DNA of 64,000 bases, taken from assembly GCF_000183745.1 (NCBI RefSeq), contig NC_014761.1:496001-560000 (forward strand), read 5' to 3'. The stretch comes from Oceanithermus profundus DSM 14977 (GTDB taxonomy: Bacteria > Deinococcota > Deinococci > Deinococcales > Marinithermaceae). Below are positions 43,845 to 54,115 of the stretch, in pieces. The notes under the pieces were generated by a model. It was not told where the DNA came from and ran no database searches. It saw nothing but the letters and a program-made list of their open reading frames with translations. Both the position numbers and the translations under genes were made by a program. The first letter of the stretch is position 1, and each line of letters begins with the position of its first letter.

Positions 43845-46117
43845 TGCCTCGCCCGGTAACCCCGCAAGCGTGGAGGCACCTTCTGGACATGTCGGTGAAG
43901 CTGAATCGAGCCAAGACGTTGGAGGAGATCGCGGACCTGGGCCTGGAGTTCCTGCTGCGCCTGGCCCATCTGGAAACCGGCTGGATGGTGATCGAGGAGG
44001 CCGAGGGCTTCCGCCTGGTCGCCGCGCGCAACCTGCCGCCGGGCCTGGAAGCGGACGATCGGTCGGTGCTGACCTCGGGCGGCTGCACCTGCCAGCAGCT
44101 CTTCGTGAGCGGCCGCCTCAAGACCACCGGGCAGTTCGTGGAGTGCGAGCGGTTGCAGCGGGTCGCCGAGGCCGGCGAGCGCCTTTCCGAGGCGGAACGC
44201 CGCACGCTCTCGGGCGGCTTGGGCCGCCACCTGAGCATCCCGCTGCTCGCCGGGGGCGAGCGTCTGGGAATCGCCAACCTCGCCTTCCCCCACGGGTTCG
44301 AACCCCCGCAGGAGCTCTATCAGGTGCTCACGCTCGCCGGCGCGGCCCTGGGTTCGGCCATTCACCGGGGCCTGCTGCTCGAGCGCCAGCAGCACCAACG
44401 TTCGGACCTCGAGGAGCGCCTGCTCCACCTTTCCAAGGAGCTGCTGAAGAGCGACGCCCTGGACGACCTCAAGCGGGTGCTGGCGAGCGAGATGCAGGCG
44501 CTGGGCCCGCTGGCGCCGCTCGAACTGGCGGTGCTCTGGCGTCCCCAGGGCCGGGGTTTTCCCAAGGAGCTGGAAGGGGTGCACCGCATCCTCGTGGGCG
44601 GGGTGTCGCCCGACCCGGCCGGGCGCCTCGCCCGCGCCCTGGAGGCGGGCGAGGCGCCCACCGAGGCCACCTGGGACGGCGCCGTCGGGCTCTTCCCGCT
44701 GCGCGTCCAGGCCACGCCCGCGCTCCCCTTCGAGGGCGCCCTGCTCGTGCGCCTCGAGCGCGCCCCCGAAGACCGGCGCCTGGCCAACTGGGCCTACGGG
44801 ATGGCGGCGGAGCTGATCGCTGCGGCGATCGCGCGGCTGCTCTCGCAGGAGCGGCTGCGCTACCTCTCGTTCCACGACCCGTTGACGGGCCTGCTCAACC
44901 GGCGCGGCTTCATGGAACACCTGCGCACCGCGCTGCCGCTCGCGGCCCGGGAGCGCTGGAACCTGGCGGTGGCCATGGTCGACATGGACGACTTCAAGCT
45001 CTACAACGACCGCTTCGGCCACCTCGCCGGCGACCGCCTGCTGCGGGAGGCGGCGCGGGTCATGAAGGAGCACCTGCGGGCCAGCGACGTGGTGGCCCGC
45101 ATCGGGGGCGACGAGTTCGCCCTGCTGCTGCAGAACACCACCATCGAGGGGGCCGGTTTCGCGCTCGAGCGCATCCGCGAGGCGATGGCGAAGATGCCCT
45201 ACGCGGGGGTCTCGATCGGGGTCGCCTTCTTTCCCGACGACGCCCAGGAGCCCGAAGAGCTGCTGCGTTCGGCCGACCTTGCGCTGTACGACTCGAAGAC
45301 CCAGAAGCGGGTGGTCTTCGTCGCGCCCGGCTTGCGCGAACGCTTCAAGCGGCGGCTGCGCCTCGAAAGCGCCATCGAGGCGGCGCTGCGCAGTCCGGAC
45401 CTGCCGGGTTTCTCTTTGCACTTCCAGCCGCGCTACGACGTGGATCGGCGGCGCGTTTCCGCCTTCGAGGCGCTGCTGCGCTTCCACGGGCCCGCGGGTC
45501 CGGTTTCGCCACTCGAGGTTTTCGCGATCGCCGCCGAACGCGGCTGGATGATGGACCTCACCCGCTTCGTCCTCACGGAGGCGCTCGGGTTCTACGCCGC
45601 GCACCGCGACTGCATCCCCGCCGGAGTGCGGGTCGGGGTGAACGTACCGCCGGCGCTGCTGGTGCCCGAGCTGCTGGACCTCGTGCAGGCGACGCTGGAG
45701 GAGCACGGCCTCGGCCCCGAGGTGCTCGAGCTGGAGGTCACCGAGGAGGTGATCGCGCACGACGACACCCCCTGGGCCGTGCTCGAGGAGCTGGGCCGGT
45801 TGGGGGTGCGGCTCGCGCTCGACGACTTTGGCTCGGGCTTTTCCAACCTGGGCCGCCTGGTCACCCTGCCGATCCAGGTGCTCAAGCTCGACCGCAGTTT
45901 CGTGGAGCTGCTGACCACGCACAACGAACGCGGCGTGCCCGCGGTGCGCGGCATCGTCGCGATGGGGCTGGACATGGGGCTGGTGGTGGTGGCCGAGGGG
46001 GTGGAGTCGGACGAGGCGCTCGAGCGGGTGCGCGCCGCCGGCGTTCGCGAGGTGCAGGGCTACGTGCTCTCGCGGCCCGTGCCCCCGCGGGAGCTGCTCG
46101 AGCGCAACTTCGCCTGA
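43844..46117 (+). CDS. GAF-GGDEF-EAL cyclic-di-GMP signalling protein
   Basis: 757 residues from the ATG at 43844 (a GTG at 43787 would add 19). GAF-type sensor domain (about 1-150) containing GGCTCQQLF, a second less clear helical linker domain (about 190-330), GGDEF domain with an intact RIGGDEFALL near 420, and an EAL domain with FEALLRF near 541, LDDFGSGFSNL and EGVES. Both synthase and phosphodiesterase motifs look complete, so it could make or break c-di-GMP depending on the GAF signal. No membrane segment. Located after a pilus operon, a common c-di-GMP target. Confidence 0.93.
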   Translation: MPRPVTPQAWRHLLDMSVKLNRAKTLEEIADLGLEFLLRLAHLETGWMVIEEAEGFRLVAARNLPPGLEADDRSVLTSGGCTCQQLFVSGRLKTTGQFVECERLQRVAEAGERLSEAERRTLSGGLGRHLSIPLLAGGERLGIANLAFPHGFEPPQELYQVLTLAGAALGSAIHRGLLLERQQHQRSDLEERLLHLSKELLKSDALDDLKRVLASEMQALGPLAPLELAVLWRPQGRGFPKELEGVHRILVGGVSPDPAGRLARALEAGEAPTEATWDGAVGLFPLRVQATPALPFEGALLVRLERAPEDRRLANWAYGMAAELIAAAIARLLSQERLRYLSFHDPLTGLLNRRGFMEHLRTALPLAARERWNLAVAMVDMDDFKLYNDRFGHLAGDRLLREAARVMKEHLRASDVVARIGGDEFALLLQNTTIEGAGFALERIREAMAKMPYAGVSIGVAFFPDDAQEPEELLRSADLALYDSKTQKRVVFVAPGLRERFKRRLRLESAIEAALRSPDLPGFSLHFQPRYDVDRRRVSAFEALLRFHGPAGPVSPLEVFAIAAERGWMMDLTRFVLTEALGFYAAHRDCIPAGVRVGVNVPPALLVPELLDLVQATLEEHGLGPEVLELEVTEEVIAHDDTPWAVLEELGRLGVRLALDDFGSGFSNLGRLVTLPIQVLKLDRSFVELLTTHNERGVPAVRGIVAMGLDMGLVVVAEGVESDEALERVRAAGVREVQGYVLSRPVPPRELLERNFA

Positions 46118-46131
46118 GCCCGCAACGCGAA

Positions 46132-46157
46132 GGAGCGCTCCCGGCCGGGAGCGCTCC
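46132..46157 (+). terminator. Hairpin terminator of the GGDEF-EAL gene
   Basis: Perfect 11-bp stem GGAGCGCTCCC/GGGAGCGCTCC with a GGCC loop, 14 nt after the stop codon and just before the tRNA-Arg gene on the other strand, so it may work in both directions. Confidence 0.75.
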
Positions 46158-46164
46158 GAAGCTT

Positions 46165-46241
46165 TGGCGGGCCCGAGAGGATTCGAACCCCTGACCTGCT
46201 GATCCGTAGTCAGCCGCTCTATCCAACTGAGCTACGGGCCC
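46165..46241 (-). tRNA. tRNA-Arg (anticodon ACG)
   Basis: 77 nt. Acceptor GGGCCCG/CGGGCCC, anticodon loop CTACGGA giving ACG, T-loop TTCGAAT, encoded CCA at 46165-46167. Confidence 0.96.
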
Positions 46242-46252
46242 AAGCAAAGGTT

Positions 46253-46281
46253 AATCTACCCAGCCACCGGGGGTTTGTCAA
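46253..46281 (-). promoter_or_regulatory. Promoter of tRNA-Arg
   Basis: On the minus strand TTGACA (46281-46276) and TAGATT (46258-46253), 17 nt apart, 11 nt before the tRNA. Confidence 0.9.
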
Positions 46282-46293
46282 GGCGGGCACGCC

Positions 46294-47013
46294 TCAGAGC
46301 GCCAGGTAGGCGAACTCCAGCAGGTTCAACGTCAGGTGCGCGAAGAACGGCGCCAGCACGCTCCCCCTCCAGAGGAAGAACGCACCGAAGAGCGTGCCCA
46401 GCACGCCACCGGTGAGCACCATGTACCAGAACCCGCCGGCCCAGTGCAGCAACCCGAAGAAGACCGCGCTCAGGCCCACCGCCGTGCCGGGCGCCAGCCG
46501 CATCTGCAGCCGCTCGAGGGCGAAGCCGCGGTAGAGGCTTTCCTCGGCGAAGGGCGCGAGCAGCACGTTGGCCGCGAAGAAGACCGCCGCTCCAGGCCCG
46601 AACGCGGCCTGCACCCCGCCCGGGGGAACGTAGTCGCCGAAGGTGCGTTGCAGGAAGAGGTGCAGGGGCTCGAGCCCCACCGGGTAGAGCAGGCCGAGGG
46701 CCGCGCCCGCGGCGACGCCGACGGCGATCTCTACGGTCGCACGACCGGGACGGAGCGGCTTCCAGCCGAGCGCCCGCCAGCCGCCGCGACGGAGCACGAG
46801 CAGCACCAGGCCCAGCATCCCCAGCTGCACCACGAGCAGCACCTGCGGCAGCGAGCCCTCCACCGCGGCGGTCACGGCCTCCGGATCCCGGGCGCCGGAC
46901 AAGCCCGCGAGGACCGAAGCGCCGGCGAGCGCGAGCAGGAAGAAGAAAGGCGGCGCCAGCAGCCAAGGCAGCACCTCCCGTATGGCCGTGAAGCCCGCGG
47001 CGCGCCGGCTCAC
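46294..47013 (-). CDS. CPBP-family intramembrane metalloprotease
   Basis: 239 residues from a GTG that overlaps the stop of the epimerase gene (GTGA). Six or more hydrophobic helices; CPBP (Abi) motifs [10 protein letters not shown] (Glu-Glu plus Arg), FFGLLHW and HLTLNLLEF supply the expected Glu and His metal ligands. The family includes prenyl-protein proteases and proteins of unknown role. The 3' end runs close to the tRNA-Arg promoter. Confidence 0.88.
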   Translation of the reverse strand: MSRRAAGFTAIREVLPWLLAPPFFFLLALAGASVLAGLSGARDPEAVTAAVEGSLPQVLLVVQLGMLGLVLLVLRRGGWRALGWKPLRPGRATVEIAVGVAAGAALGLLYPVGLEPLHLFLQRTFGDYVPPGGVQAAFGPGAAVFFAANVLLAPFAEESLYRGFALERLQMRLAPGTAVGLSAVFFGLLHWAGGFWYMVLTGGVLGTLFGAFFLWRGSVLAPFFAHLTLNLLEFAYLAL

Positions 47014-47945
47014 CTCCCGACCCCGTAGTCGCGGCGGGCCACCTCGGCCAGCGCGGCGTCCGCCGGGGTGGGCTCGAGCCCGAAACGGGCGGCGATCTTG
47101 GCGCTGTCGAACACGTAAGGACGGTCGTACTGGTAGAGCATCTCCACCGTCTCGCGCACCAGGGGCTGGAACAGCCCGGCGAGCCGCGCCATCGCCGGCG
47201 TGATCACCTGCAGCCCCGGTCGGATGCCGAGCGCCGCGGCCACGCCCTCCACCCAGGCGCGGCCGGTGCGGGCCTCGCCGCTCGGCAGGTGCCAGACCTC
47301 GCCGTACGCCGCGTCGCTCGCGCCCAGTAGCGCGAGTGCGCGGGCCGCGTCGGGCAGGTAGGTGAAGTTGTGGGGCCGGTCGGCCGAGGCGAACCAGATC
47401 GCCTTCCGGCCGCGGCTCAAGGGTTCGAAGGCCAGGAAGTTGAGCACCCCGCTCCAGGGCTTTCCGTAGCCGAAGAAGTCGGCGCTGCGGGCGATAAGGG
47501 CTTCGATCTCGCCCCGCTGCATCGCCTCCTGCACCATCCGGGCGACGCGGGCACGCACCCGCCCCTTGCGGCTCACCGGCCGCACCGGCGTGGCCTCGGT
47601 CATGCGGCTCAGGTGGTCCGGGTCGTACATGTAGACGTTGTCGAAGAAGACGAGGCGGGCTTCGTGGCGGCCGCAGGCGCGGATCACGTTTTCCATTACG
47701 CGTGGCCAGTCGCGCGCCCAGACCGCGGCGCGGTAGGGGAGGCCCACGGTCAGGTAGCAGACCGTACTGCCCGCGACGGCGCGCTCGGTGGCCTCGGGGT
47801 CGGTCAGGTCGGCCGTCCGCGCCTCCACGCCCGGCCTTTCCGCCCCCGGGTTTCGGCGAACGAGGCGCAGCGGCCGGCCCTGCTTCTCGAGTTCGGCTGC
47901 GAGGGCGCGCCCGACGGGCCCGCCCGCGCCAAGAATGGTTTCCAC
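47010..47945 (-). CDS. NAD(P)-dependent epimerase/dehydratase (atypical SDR)
   Basis: 311 residues from a GTG at 47945 with GGAGG 6 nt upstream. N-terminal dinucleotide site ILGAGGPVGRALAAEL (GxGGxxG), then the SDR core and a substrate-binding C-terminal domain; in place of the classical YxxxK there is NVYMYDPDHLSRM, so it is an extended, atypical SDR. Substrate unknown. Preceded by a strong regulated promoter; couples to the CPBP protease. Confidence 0.82.
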   Translation of the reverse strand: METILGAGGPVGRALAAELEKQGRPLRLVRRNPGAERPGVEARTADLTDPEATERAVAGSTVCYLTVGLPYRAAVWARDWPRVMENVIRACGRHEARLVFFDNVYMYDPDHLSRMTEATPVRPVSRKGRVRARVARMVQEAMQRGEIEALIARSADFFGYGKPWSGVLNFLAFEPLSRGRKAIWFASADRPHNFTYLPDAARALALLGASDAAYGEVWHLPSGEARTGRAWVEGVAAALGIRPGLQVITPAMARLAGLFQPLVRETVEMLYQYDRPYVFDSAKIAARFGLEPTPADAALAEVARRDYGVGR

Positions 47946-47962
47946 GATCGACCTCCGACGCG

Positions 47963-48012
47963 AGTCTAGCCCAAAGTGATGACAATGTAAAGTACTTTGC
48001 ATTGCAAAGTAC
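47963..48012 (-). promoter_or_regulatory. Promoter and large palindromic operator of the epimerase operon
   Basis: TTTACA (47991-47986) and TAGACT (47968-47963), 17 nt apart. Directly upstream of the -35 box is a perfect inverted repeat with 9-bp arms GTACTTTGC and GCAAAGTAC and a 3-nt centre (47992-48012). The dyad resembles MarR/HxlR-type operators; no regulator gene adjoins it. Confidence 0.85.
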
Positions 48013-48124
48013 ATGGCAGGACCTTCACGATCGTCTGCGGTCGTGGGCAAGGGCATCCAGCGAGAAGCGAGCTGCTCGCGGCACGAACGGTCAGGCCCGC
48101 GGGTCTGCCGAACCCCGCCCGTCC

Positions 48125-48153
48125 TTGACAAACCGCGCCCCCGCGGGTAGATT
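48125..48153 (+). promoter_or_regulatory. Promoter of tRNA-Ala
   Basis: TTGACA (48125-48130) and TAGATT (48148-48153), 17 nt apart, 11 nt before the tRNA; the same -35/-10 pair as tRNA-Arg. Confidence 0.9.
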
Positions 48154-48164
48154 ATCCCTTGCTT

Positions 48165-48240
48165 GGGGCCGTGGCGCAGTTGGGAGCGCGCCTCAATGGC
48201 ATTGAGGAGGTCAGGGGTTCGAATCCCCTCGGCTCCACCA
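48165..48240 (+). tRNA. tRNA-Ala (anticodon GGC)
   Basis: 76 nt. Acceptor GGGGCCG pairs with CGGCTCC (one G-T pair), anticodon stem CCTCA/TGAGG with loop ATGGCAT giving GGC, T-loop TTCGAAT, encoded CCA. Confidence 0.96.
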
Positions 48241-48244
48241 GAAC

Positions 48245-48267
48245 CCGGGGCTCAGGCCCCGGTTTTT
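48245..48267 (+). terminator. Rho-independent terminator of tRNA-Ala
   Basis: Stem CCGGGGC/GCCCCGG with TCAG loop, followed by TTTTT. Confidence 0.9.
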
Positions 48268-48286
48268 ACTCGGGCGGCCGGGCTCC

Positions 48287-48343
48287 TTGATTAAAGGGGG
48301 TCCGCCCGCTACAATGGAAAGTCGGCAGGCCTTCTGGCCTTTT
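48287..48343 (+). promoter_or_regulatory. Promoter and leader of the rplU operon
   Basis: TTGATT (48287-48292) and TACAAT (48310-48315), 17 nt apart. The 5' leader contains a small hairpin AGGCC-TTCT-GGCCT followed by TTTT (48327-48343), just before the ribosome site; this may be an attenuator or ribosomal-protein leader. Confidence 0.75.
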
Positions 48344-48356
48344 GGAGGACGCATTC

Positions 48357-48707
48357 ATGTACGCGATCATCAAGACCGGTGGCAAACAGTACCGCGCCGA
48401 AGAGGGTGCGATCCTGCGCGTCGAAAAGCTGGACGCCCAGCCGGGCGAGAAGGTGGAGTTCGACGTGCTGATGGTCGGCGGCGACAAGGTCAAGGTGGGC
48501 AACCCCACCGTCAAGGGCGCGAAGGTCGTGGCCGAGGTGCTGCGCACCGAGCGCGGCAAGAAGATCACCGTCGCCAAGTTCAAGGCCAAGACCAACTACC
48601 GCCGCAAGAAGGGCCACCGTCAGTGGTTCACCGAGCTGCGGGTCGAGAAGATCCGCCTGCGGGCGGCGCGCAAGAAGAAGGACGACGAAGCGCAGGCCGA
48701 GGAGTAG
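48357..48707 (+). CDS. rplU: 50S ribosomal protein L21
   Basis: 116 residues from the ATG at 48357 (GGAGGACGC upstream), starting [17 protein letters not shown] as in all L21 proteins and carrying [16 protein letters not shown] near the end. It binds 23S rRNA domain I/II. The C-terminus is extended by a charged tail ([11 protein letters not shown]). First gene of the conserved L21-L27-Obg operon. Confidence 0.98.
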   Translation: MYAIIKTGGKQYRAEEGAILRVEKLDAQPGEKVEFDVLMVGGDKVKVGNPTVKGAKVVAEVLRTERGKKITVAKFKAKTNYRRKKGHRQWFTELRVEKIRLRAARKKKDDEAQAEE

Positions 48708-48710
48708 ACC

Positions 48711-48971
48711 ATGGCACACAAAAAAGGACTCGGTTCCACCAAGAACGGTCGCGACTCGCAGTCGAAGCGCCTGGGCGTGAAGCGCTTCGGCGGCCAGGTC
48801 GTGAAGGCGGGGAACATCATCGTGCGTCAGCGCGGCACCAAGTTCAAGCCCGGCAAGAACGTGGGCCTGGGCCGCGACTTCACCCTCTTCGCCCTCGTGG
48901 ACGGGGTGGTGGAGTTCCAGGACAAGGGCCGCCTGGGGCGCTACGTCTCGGTTCGTCCGCTCGAGGGTTAG
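48711..48971 (+). CDS. rpmA: 50S ribosomal protein L27
   Basis: 86 residues, [20 protein letters not shown] with the N-terminal tail that reaches the peptidyl-transferase centre; no cleavable N-terminal extension of the Firmicutes type. 3 nt after rplU. Confidence 0.98.
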   Translation: MAHKKGLGSTKNGRDSQSKRLGVKRFGGQVVKAGNIIVRQRGTKFKPGKNVGLGRDFTLFALVDGVVEFQDKGRLGRYVSVRPLEG

Positions 48972-49001
48972 GCCCCGCCCGGGAAGCCCCGGGCCTATAA
49001 A

Positions 49002-50249
<1,248 letters not shown>

Positions 50250-50831
50250 ATGCGCATAGGACTTTTCGGCGGCAGCTTCGATCCGGTGCACATGGGGCAC
50301 CTGCTCGCCGCCAGCGAGTCGGCCGATCGCCTCGAGCTGGACGAGGTCCACTTCGTCACCGCCGCCCGTCCCCCGCACAAACGGCCGGTGGCCCCGGCCG
50401 AGGCGCGCCACGAGATGGTGGTGCTGGCGACGATCCTGGACCCGCGGTTCCGCACGAGCCGGCTCGAGCTCGACCACCCCGGCCCCACCTTCACCGTGGA
50501 GACGCTGCGCCGTGCGGCGCGGCGCTGGCCGGGGGCCGAGCTCTTCTTCATCACCGGGGCCGACGCCTACCGCGACCTGGCGACCTGGCGCGAGCCCGAG
50601 GCGCTCGTCGAACTCGCGCAGATGGTGGCCGTGAGCCGGCCCGGCTACGACCTGAGCCGGATCGACCCCTTCTTCCGCGAGCGGGTGCGGCCGATCGAGA
50701 TTCCCGGCTACGACATCTCCAGCACCGAGATCCGCCGCCGCATCGCCGAGGGGCGGTCGGTGCGCTACCTGGTCCCCTACGAGGTGGAGGTCTACATTGC
50801 CAAGCACCGACTTTACCGAGAAGCTCGCTGA
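50250..50831 (+). CDS. nadD: Nicotinate-nucleotide adenylyltransferase
   Basis: 193 residues, ATG right after the obg stop. GLFGGSFDPVHMGHL with the HxGH nucleotidyltransferase motif, RPPHKR, and the C-terminal ISSTEIRRRIAEGRSVRYLVP. It adenylates nicotinate mononucleotide, the product of pncB at 7659-8993, in NAD synthesis. Confidence 0.97.
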   Translation: MRIGLFGGSFDPVHMGHLLAASESADRLELDEVHFVTAARPPHKRPVAPAEARHEMVVLATILDPRFRTSRLELDHPGPTFTVETLRRAARRWPGAELFFITGADAYRDLATWREPEALVELAQMVAVSRPGYDLSRIDPFFRERVRPIEIPGYDISSTEIRRRIAEGRSVRYLVPYEVEVYIAKHRLYREAR

Positions 50832-51348
50832 ACGCGTTCGCCGGCGGGTTTCCCCGGAGCGCTGGGCGCACATCGTCCGCGTCGCCGACCTGGCCCGGCA
50901 GCTCGCCGAGGCCGCCGGCGCCGACGGGGAGCGCGCCTGGCTGGCCGGCATCCTGCACGACGTCGCCCGTGAGTTGCCCGAGGAGGAGCTGCTCGCCCTC
51001 TGCCCGCCCGAGAACGAGGTCGAGGCCGCCCACCCCCGCGCCCTGCACGGCTGCGCCGGCCGCAAGATCGCGGCGGAGTGGGGGGTGAGCGATCCGGAGG
51101 TGCTCGAGGCCATCGAGGGCCACGTATGGGGCGTCTCGCCCGCGAACCCCATCGGCATGGCCGTCTACGTGGCCGACGTCAGCGAGCCGGGCCGTGGGGT
51201 CAACGAGGACCTGCGCCGGCGCGCCCTCGCGGGCGACCTGGAGGGGGCCTACGCCGAGGCGGTGGCGCGCAAGGTGGCCTACCTGAAGGCTAAGGGGATT
51301 CCCATCCACCCCCGTACACTGAAGGCGTATGCCGAAGCGCACGCGTAG
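50797..51348 (+). CDS. yqeK: YqeK-type HD phosphohydrolase
   Basis: 183 residues from a TTG, overlapping nadD by 35 nt; no better start lies nearby. HD motif GILHDVAREL with the preceding conserved His in RWAHIVRVADLA and a later H in HALHGCAG. YqeK proteins split diadenosine tetraphosphate symmetrically to ADP. Its position behind nadD is conserved in many Gram-positive bacteria. Confidence 0.9.
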   Translation: MPSTDFTEKLAERVRRRVSPERWAHIVRVADLARQLAEAAGADGERAWLAGILHDVARELPEEELLALCPPENEVEAAHPRALHGCAGRKIAAEWGVSDPEVLEAIEGHVWGVSPANPIGMAVYVADVSEPGRGVNEDLRRRALAGDLEGAYAEAVARKVAYLKAKGIPIHPRTLKAYAEAHA

Positions 51349-52459
51349 ACGCCTGATCCTGCTGGGCCTCACCCTCGTCGCGCTGGCCGTCCTAATCGTC
51401 GTCTGGCCGCACGCGAGCCGCAGCCTGACCCGCCAGGGGGCGGGGGGCGCGCCCGAGCTGAGCCTGGTGCTGGCGGCGCGCGACATCGAGTACTGCGGCC
51501 CCGCCACCCCCTGCGGTCCTGGCAGCCGCACCGACACCATCTTCTACGTGCGCCTCCTGGGGAACCGCGCCTGGGTGGTGGCCATCCCCCGCGACACCTA
51601 CGTGGAGTTCAATGGGTACAAGGGCAAGATCAACGCGGTCTACGGCTTCGAGGGGGCCCGGGGGCTGGCGCAGGCGGTGGAGCAGGTGCTCGGGCTTCCC
51701 GTGGACCACTACGCGGTGATTACCCTCGACCTGGCCGCCCGCGCCGTGGACGCGGTGGGGGGCGTGACCGTCTACCTGCCCGACGAAATGAACTACGACG
51801 ACAACGCCGCGAACCTGCACATCCACATTCCCGCGGGGCGGCAGCACCTGGACGGCCAGGAGGCCGTGGGCTACATGCGCTTCCGCGGCTGGGTGGGCGA
51901 TGACCTGAGCCGCCTCGACCGCATCAAGGAGGTGGTGCTGCAGGTGCTGAAGCGCGCCCTCAGCCCCGCCAACTGGCCGCGGGTGCCGGGCATGGTGCGC
52001 GACTTCTGGGCCGACATGGAGACCGACGTCGACGTGGGCCAGGTGCTGGCGCTGCTTCCGGGCCTGCGGGGGCTGGAGCTGAAGACGGCCACCCTGCCCA
52101 CCCGCGAGGAGGGGGTCTACCTGGTCTTCGACGACGCGATGCGGCGCTCCTTCCTGGCGGCCTTCCTGGGCATCGACGCCCGGCCCTCGGTGCCGCCGCC
52201 CGACGCGCGGGTCCTCGTTCTCGACGGCAGCGGCGCGGGGCTGGGCGCGGCCTACGCGCGGGGGCTCGAGCGGCTGGCGCTGCCCGCGCCCGAGGTGCGC
52301 CGGATCCGCCTGCAGGAGGCCAGCAAGGTGCTGGTGGACACCGCGCTCGAGGCCGGCGGTTACTACGCCGAGGCCGTGCACCTGCCGCTCGTCTCGCGCT
52401 TCCGCCTCTACTACGACGCCGACGTGGTCATCGTGCTGGGCCGCGATCTGGTACCCTAA
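51329..52459 (+). CDS. LytR-CpsA-Psr family wall-polymer ligase
   Basis: 376 residues; short basic cytosolic end, one membrane helix (about 8-26), LCP domain with SRTDTIFYVRL, VVAIPRDTYVEF and YMRFRGWVGDDLSRLDRIKE that bind the polyprenyl phosphate (Asp and Arg residues), and a C-terminal LytR_C domain (about 290-376). It would transfer polymers to peptidoglycan outside the membrane. Overlaps yqeK by 20 nt. Confidence 0.93.
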   Translation: MPKRTRRRLILLGLTLVALAVLIVVWPHASRSLTRQGAGGAPELSLVLAARDIEYCGPATPCGPGSRTDTIFYVRLLGNRAWVVAIPRDTYVEFNGYKGKINAVYGFEGARGLAQAVEQVLGLPVDHYAVITLDLAARAVDAVGGVTVYLPDEMNYDDNAANLHIHIPAGRQHLDGQEAVGYMRFRGWVGDDLSRLDRIKEVVLQVLKRALSPANWPRVPGMVRDFWADMETDVDVGQVLALLPGLRGLELKTATLPTREEGVYLVFDDAMRRSFLAAFLGIDARPSVPPPDARVLVLDGSGAGLGAAYARGLERLALPAPEVRRIRLQEASKVLVDTALEAGGYYAEAVHLPLVSRFRLYYDADVVIVLGRDLVP

Positions 52460-52465
52460 GGACGA

Positions 52466-52813
52466 ATGGTGAAGACGATCGATGCGGTAGAACTGATCAC
52501 CAAGATCACCCAAGCCCTGGAAGACAAGAAGGCCGAGAACGTGGTGGCGCTGGACCTGCGCAAGGTCTCGGACTCGCTCGACTACTTCGTGATCGCCACC
52601 GGCACCAGCCAGCCGCACCTGCAGGCGCTGCAGGACCACGTCCAGGAGAAGCTGCGCGAAGGGGGCATCCGCCCCGACGCGGTCGAGGGGCCCTCGAGCC
52701 GCTGGTGGCTGCTCAGCTACGGGCCGGTGCTGGTGCACATCATGAGCCCCGAGGCGCGCGACTACTACGACCTCGAAGGCTTCTGGGCCGACGCCGAACG
52801 CCTGGAAATCTGA
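52466..52813 (+). CDS. rsfS: Ribosomal silencing factor RsfS
   Basis: 115 residues: KAENVVALDLRKVSDSLDYF and SRWWLLSYGPVLVHIMSPEA, DYYDLEGFW are the RsfS/DUF143 signatures. It binds L14 and blocks subunit joining under starvation. Continues the nadD-yqeK order. Confidence 0.96.
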   Translation: MVKTIDAVELITKITQALEDKKAENVVALDLRKVSDSLDYFVIATGTSQPHLQALQDHVQEKLREGGIRPDAVEGPSSRWWLLSYGPVLVHIMSPEARDYYDLEGFWADAERLEI

Positions 52814-52817
52814 TCCC

Positions 52818-53144
52818 GTGAAAGGCCGCTGGGCCGAGGACGCCGCGCTCGAACACCTGCTCGCGCGCGGGTACGCCCTGGTGGCGCGCAACCGCCGCAC
52901 CCCCTACGGCGAGATCGACCTCTGGATGGAGCACGAGGGCGTGCCGGTCTTCGCTGAGGTCAAGCAGCGGGCCTCGGGCCGCTACGGCACGCCGCTCGAG
53001 AGCATCCGCCCCTGGAAGCTCGAGCGCATGAGGAAGAGCGCCCTCTACCTGCTGGGCCGCGAGGACGTGCGCGTGCGCTTCCTGGCCGTGCTGGTCTCGG
53101 GCACCCGCGAGGCCTGGCGCATCGAGCTGGTGCCCCTCGAGTGA
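52818..53144 (+). CDS. YraN/UPF0102 family nuclease-like protein
   Basis: 108 residues, GTG start 4 nt after rsfS. Restriction-endonuclease-like core: RTPYGEIDLWMEHEGVPVFA with EVKQR following (E-D-ExK pattern). Function in vivo is unsettled, possibly recombination/repair. Last gene of the L21 block. Confidence 0.93.
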   Translation: MKGRWAEDAALEHLLARGYALVARNRRTPYGEIDLWMEHEGVPVFAEVKQRASGRYGTPLESIRPWKLERMRKSALYLLGREDVRVRFLAVLVSGTREAWRIELVPLE

Positions 53145-53146
53145 GG

Positions 53147-53179
53147 CTTTACAGAAGCTTTACCTTATGGGTCCACCCT
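53147..53179 (+). promoter_or_regulatory. PhoB-type direct-repeat promoter of the SHOCT/two-component operon
   Basis: CTTTAC (53147-53152), AGAAG, CTTTAC (53158-53163), then 10 nt and CACCCT (53174-53179) in the -10 place. The 11-nt period suits an OmpR/PhoB-family dimer. Located before an operon that encodes such a regulator, so likely autoregulatory. Confidence 0.7.
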
Positions 53180-53200
53180 TGATCCAGGAGGTGATGAGGC

Positions 53201-53443
53201 ATGATGGGATGGTGGGGACCTGGATACGGCATGGGCGGTTGGGGCTTCCTCTGGGGTCTGCTCTGGTTCGCGCTGATCGCCTGGGGGATCTACACCCTGG
53301 TGAAGATCGCCGGCCAGGGGGGTTTCCAGGGCGGAAGCTCCAGCAAGCAGGACGCGGCCCTCGAGCTCTTGCGCAAGCGCTACGCGCGGGGTGAGATCGA
53401 CAAGGAGACCTACGAACGCATGAAGCGCGACCTGGAGGAGTAA
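53201..53443 (+). CDS. SHOCT-domain small membrane protein
   Basis: 80 residues, strong AGGAGGTGATG before the ATG. Met/Gly/Trp-rich start (MMGWWGPGYGMGGWGF) and one membrane helix (about 17-36), then a C-terminal SHOCT motif: DAALELLRKRYARGEIDKE and YERMKRDLEE. SHOCT domains are short helical tails that mediate oligomerisation. The Met-rich N-terminus could bind copper(I). First gene of the two-component operon; a similar gene lies at 60569. Confidence 0.85.
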   Translation: MMGWWGPGYGMGGWGFLWGLLWFALIAWGIYTLVKIAGQGGFQGGSSSKQDAALELLRKRYARGEIDKETYERMKRDLEE

Positions 53444-53446
53444 GGT

Positions 53447-54111
<665 letters not shown>

Positions 54112-54115
<4 letters not shown>

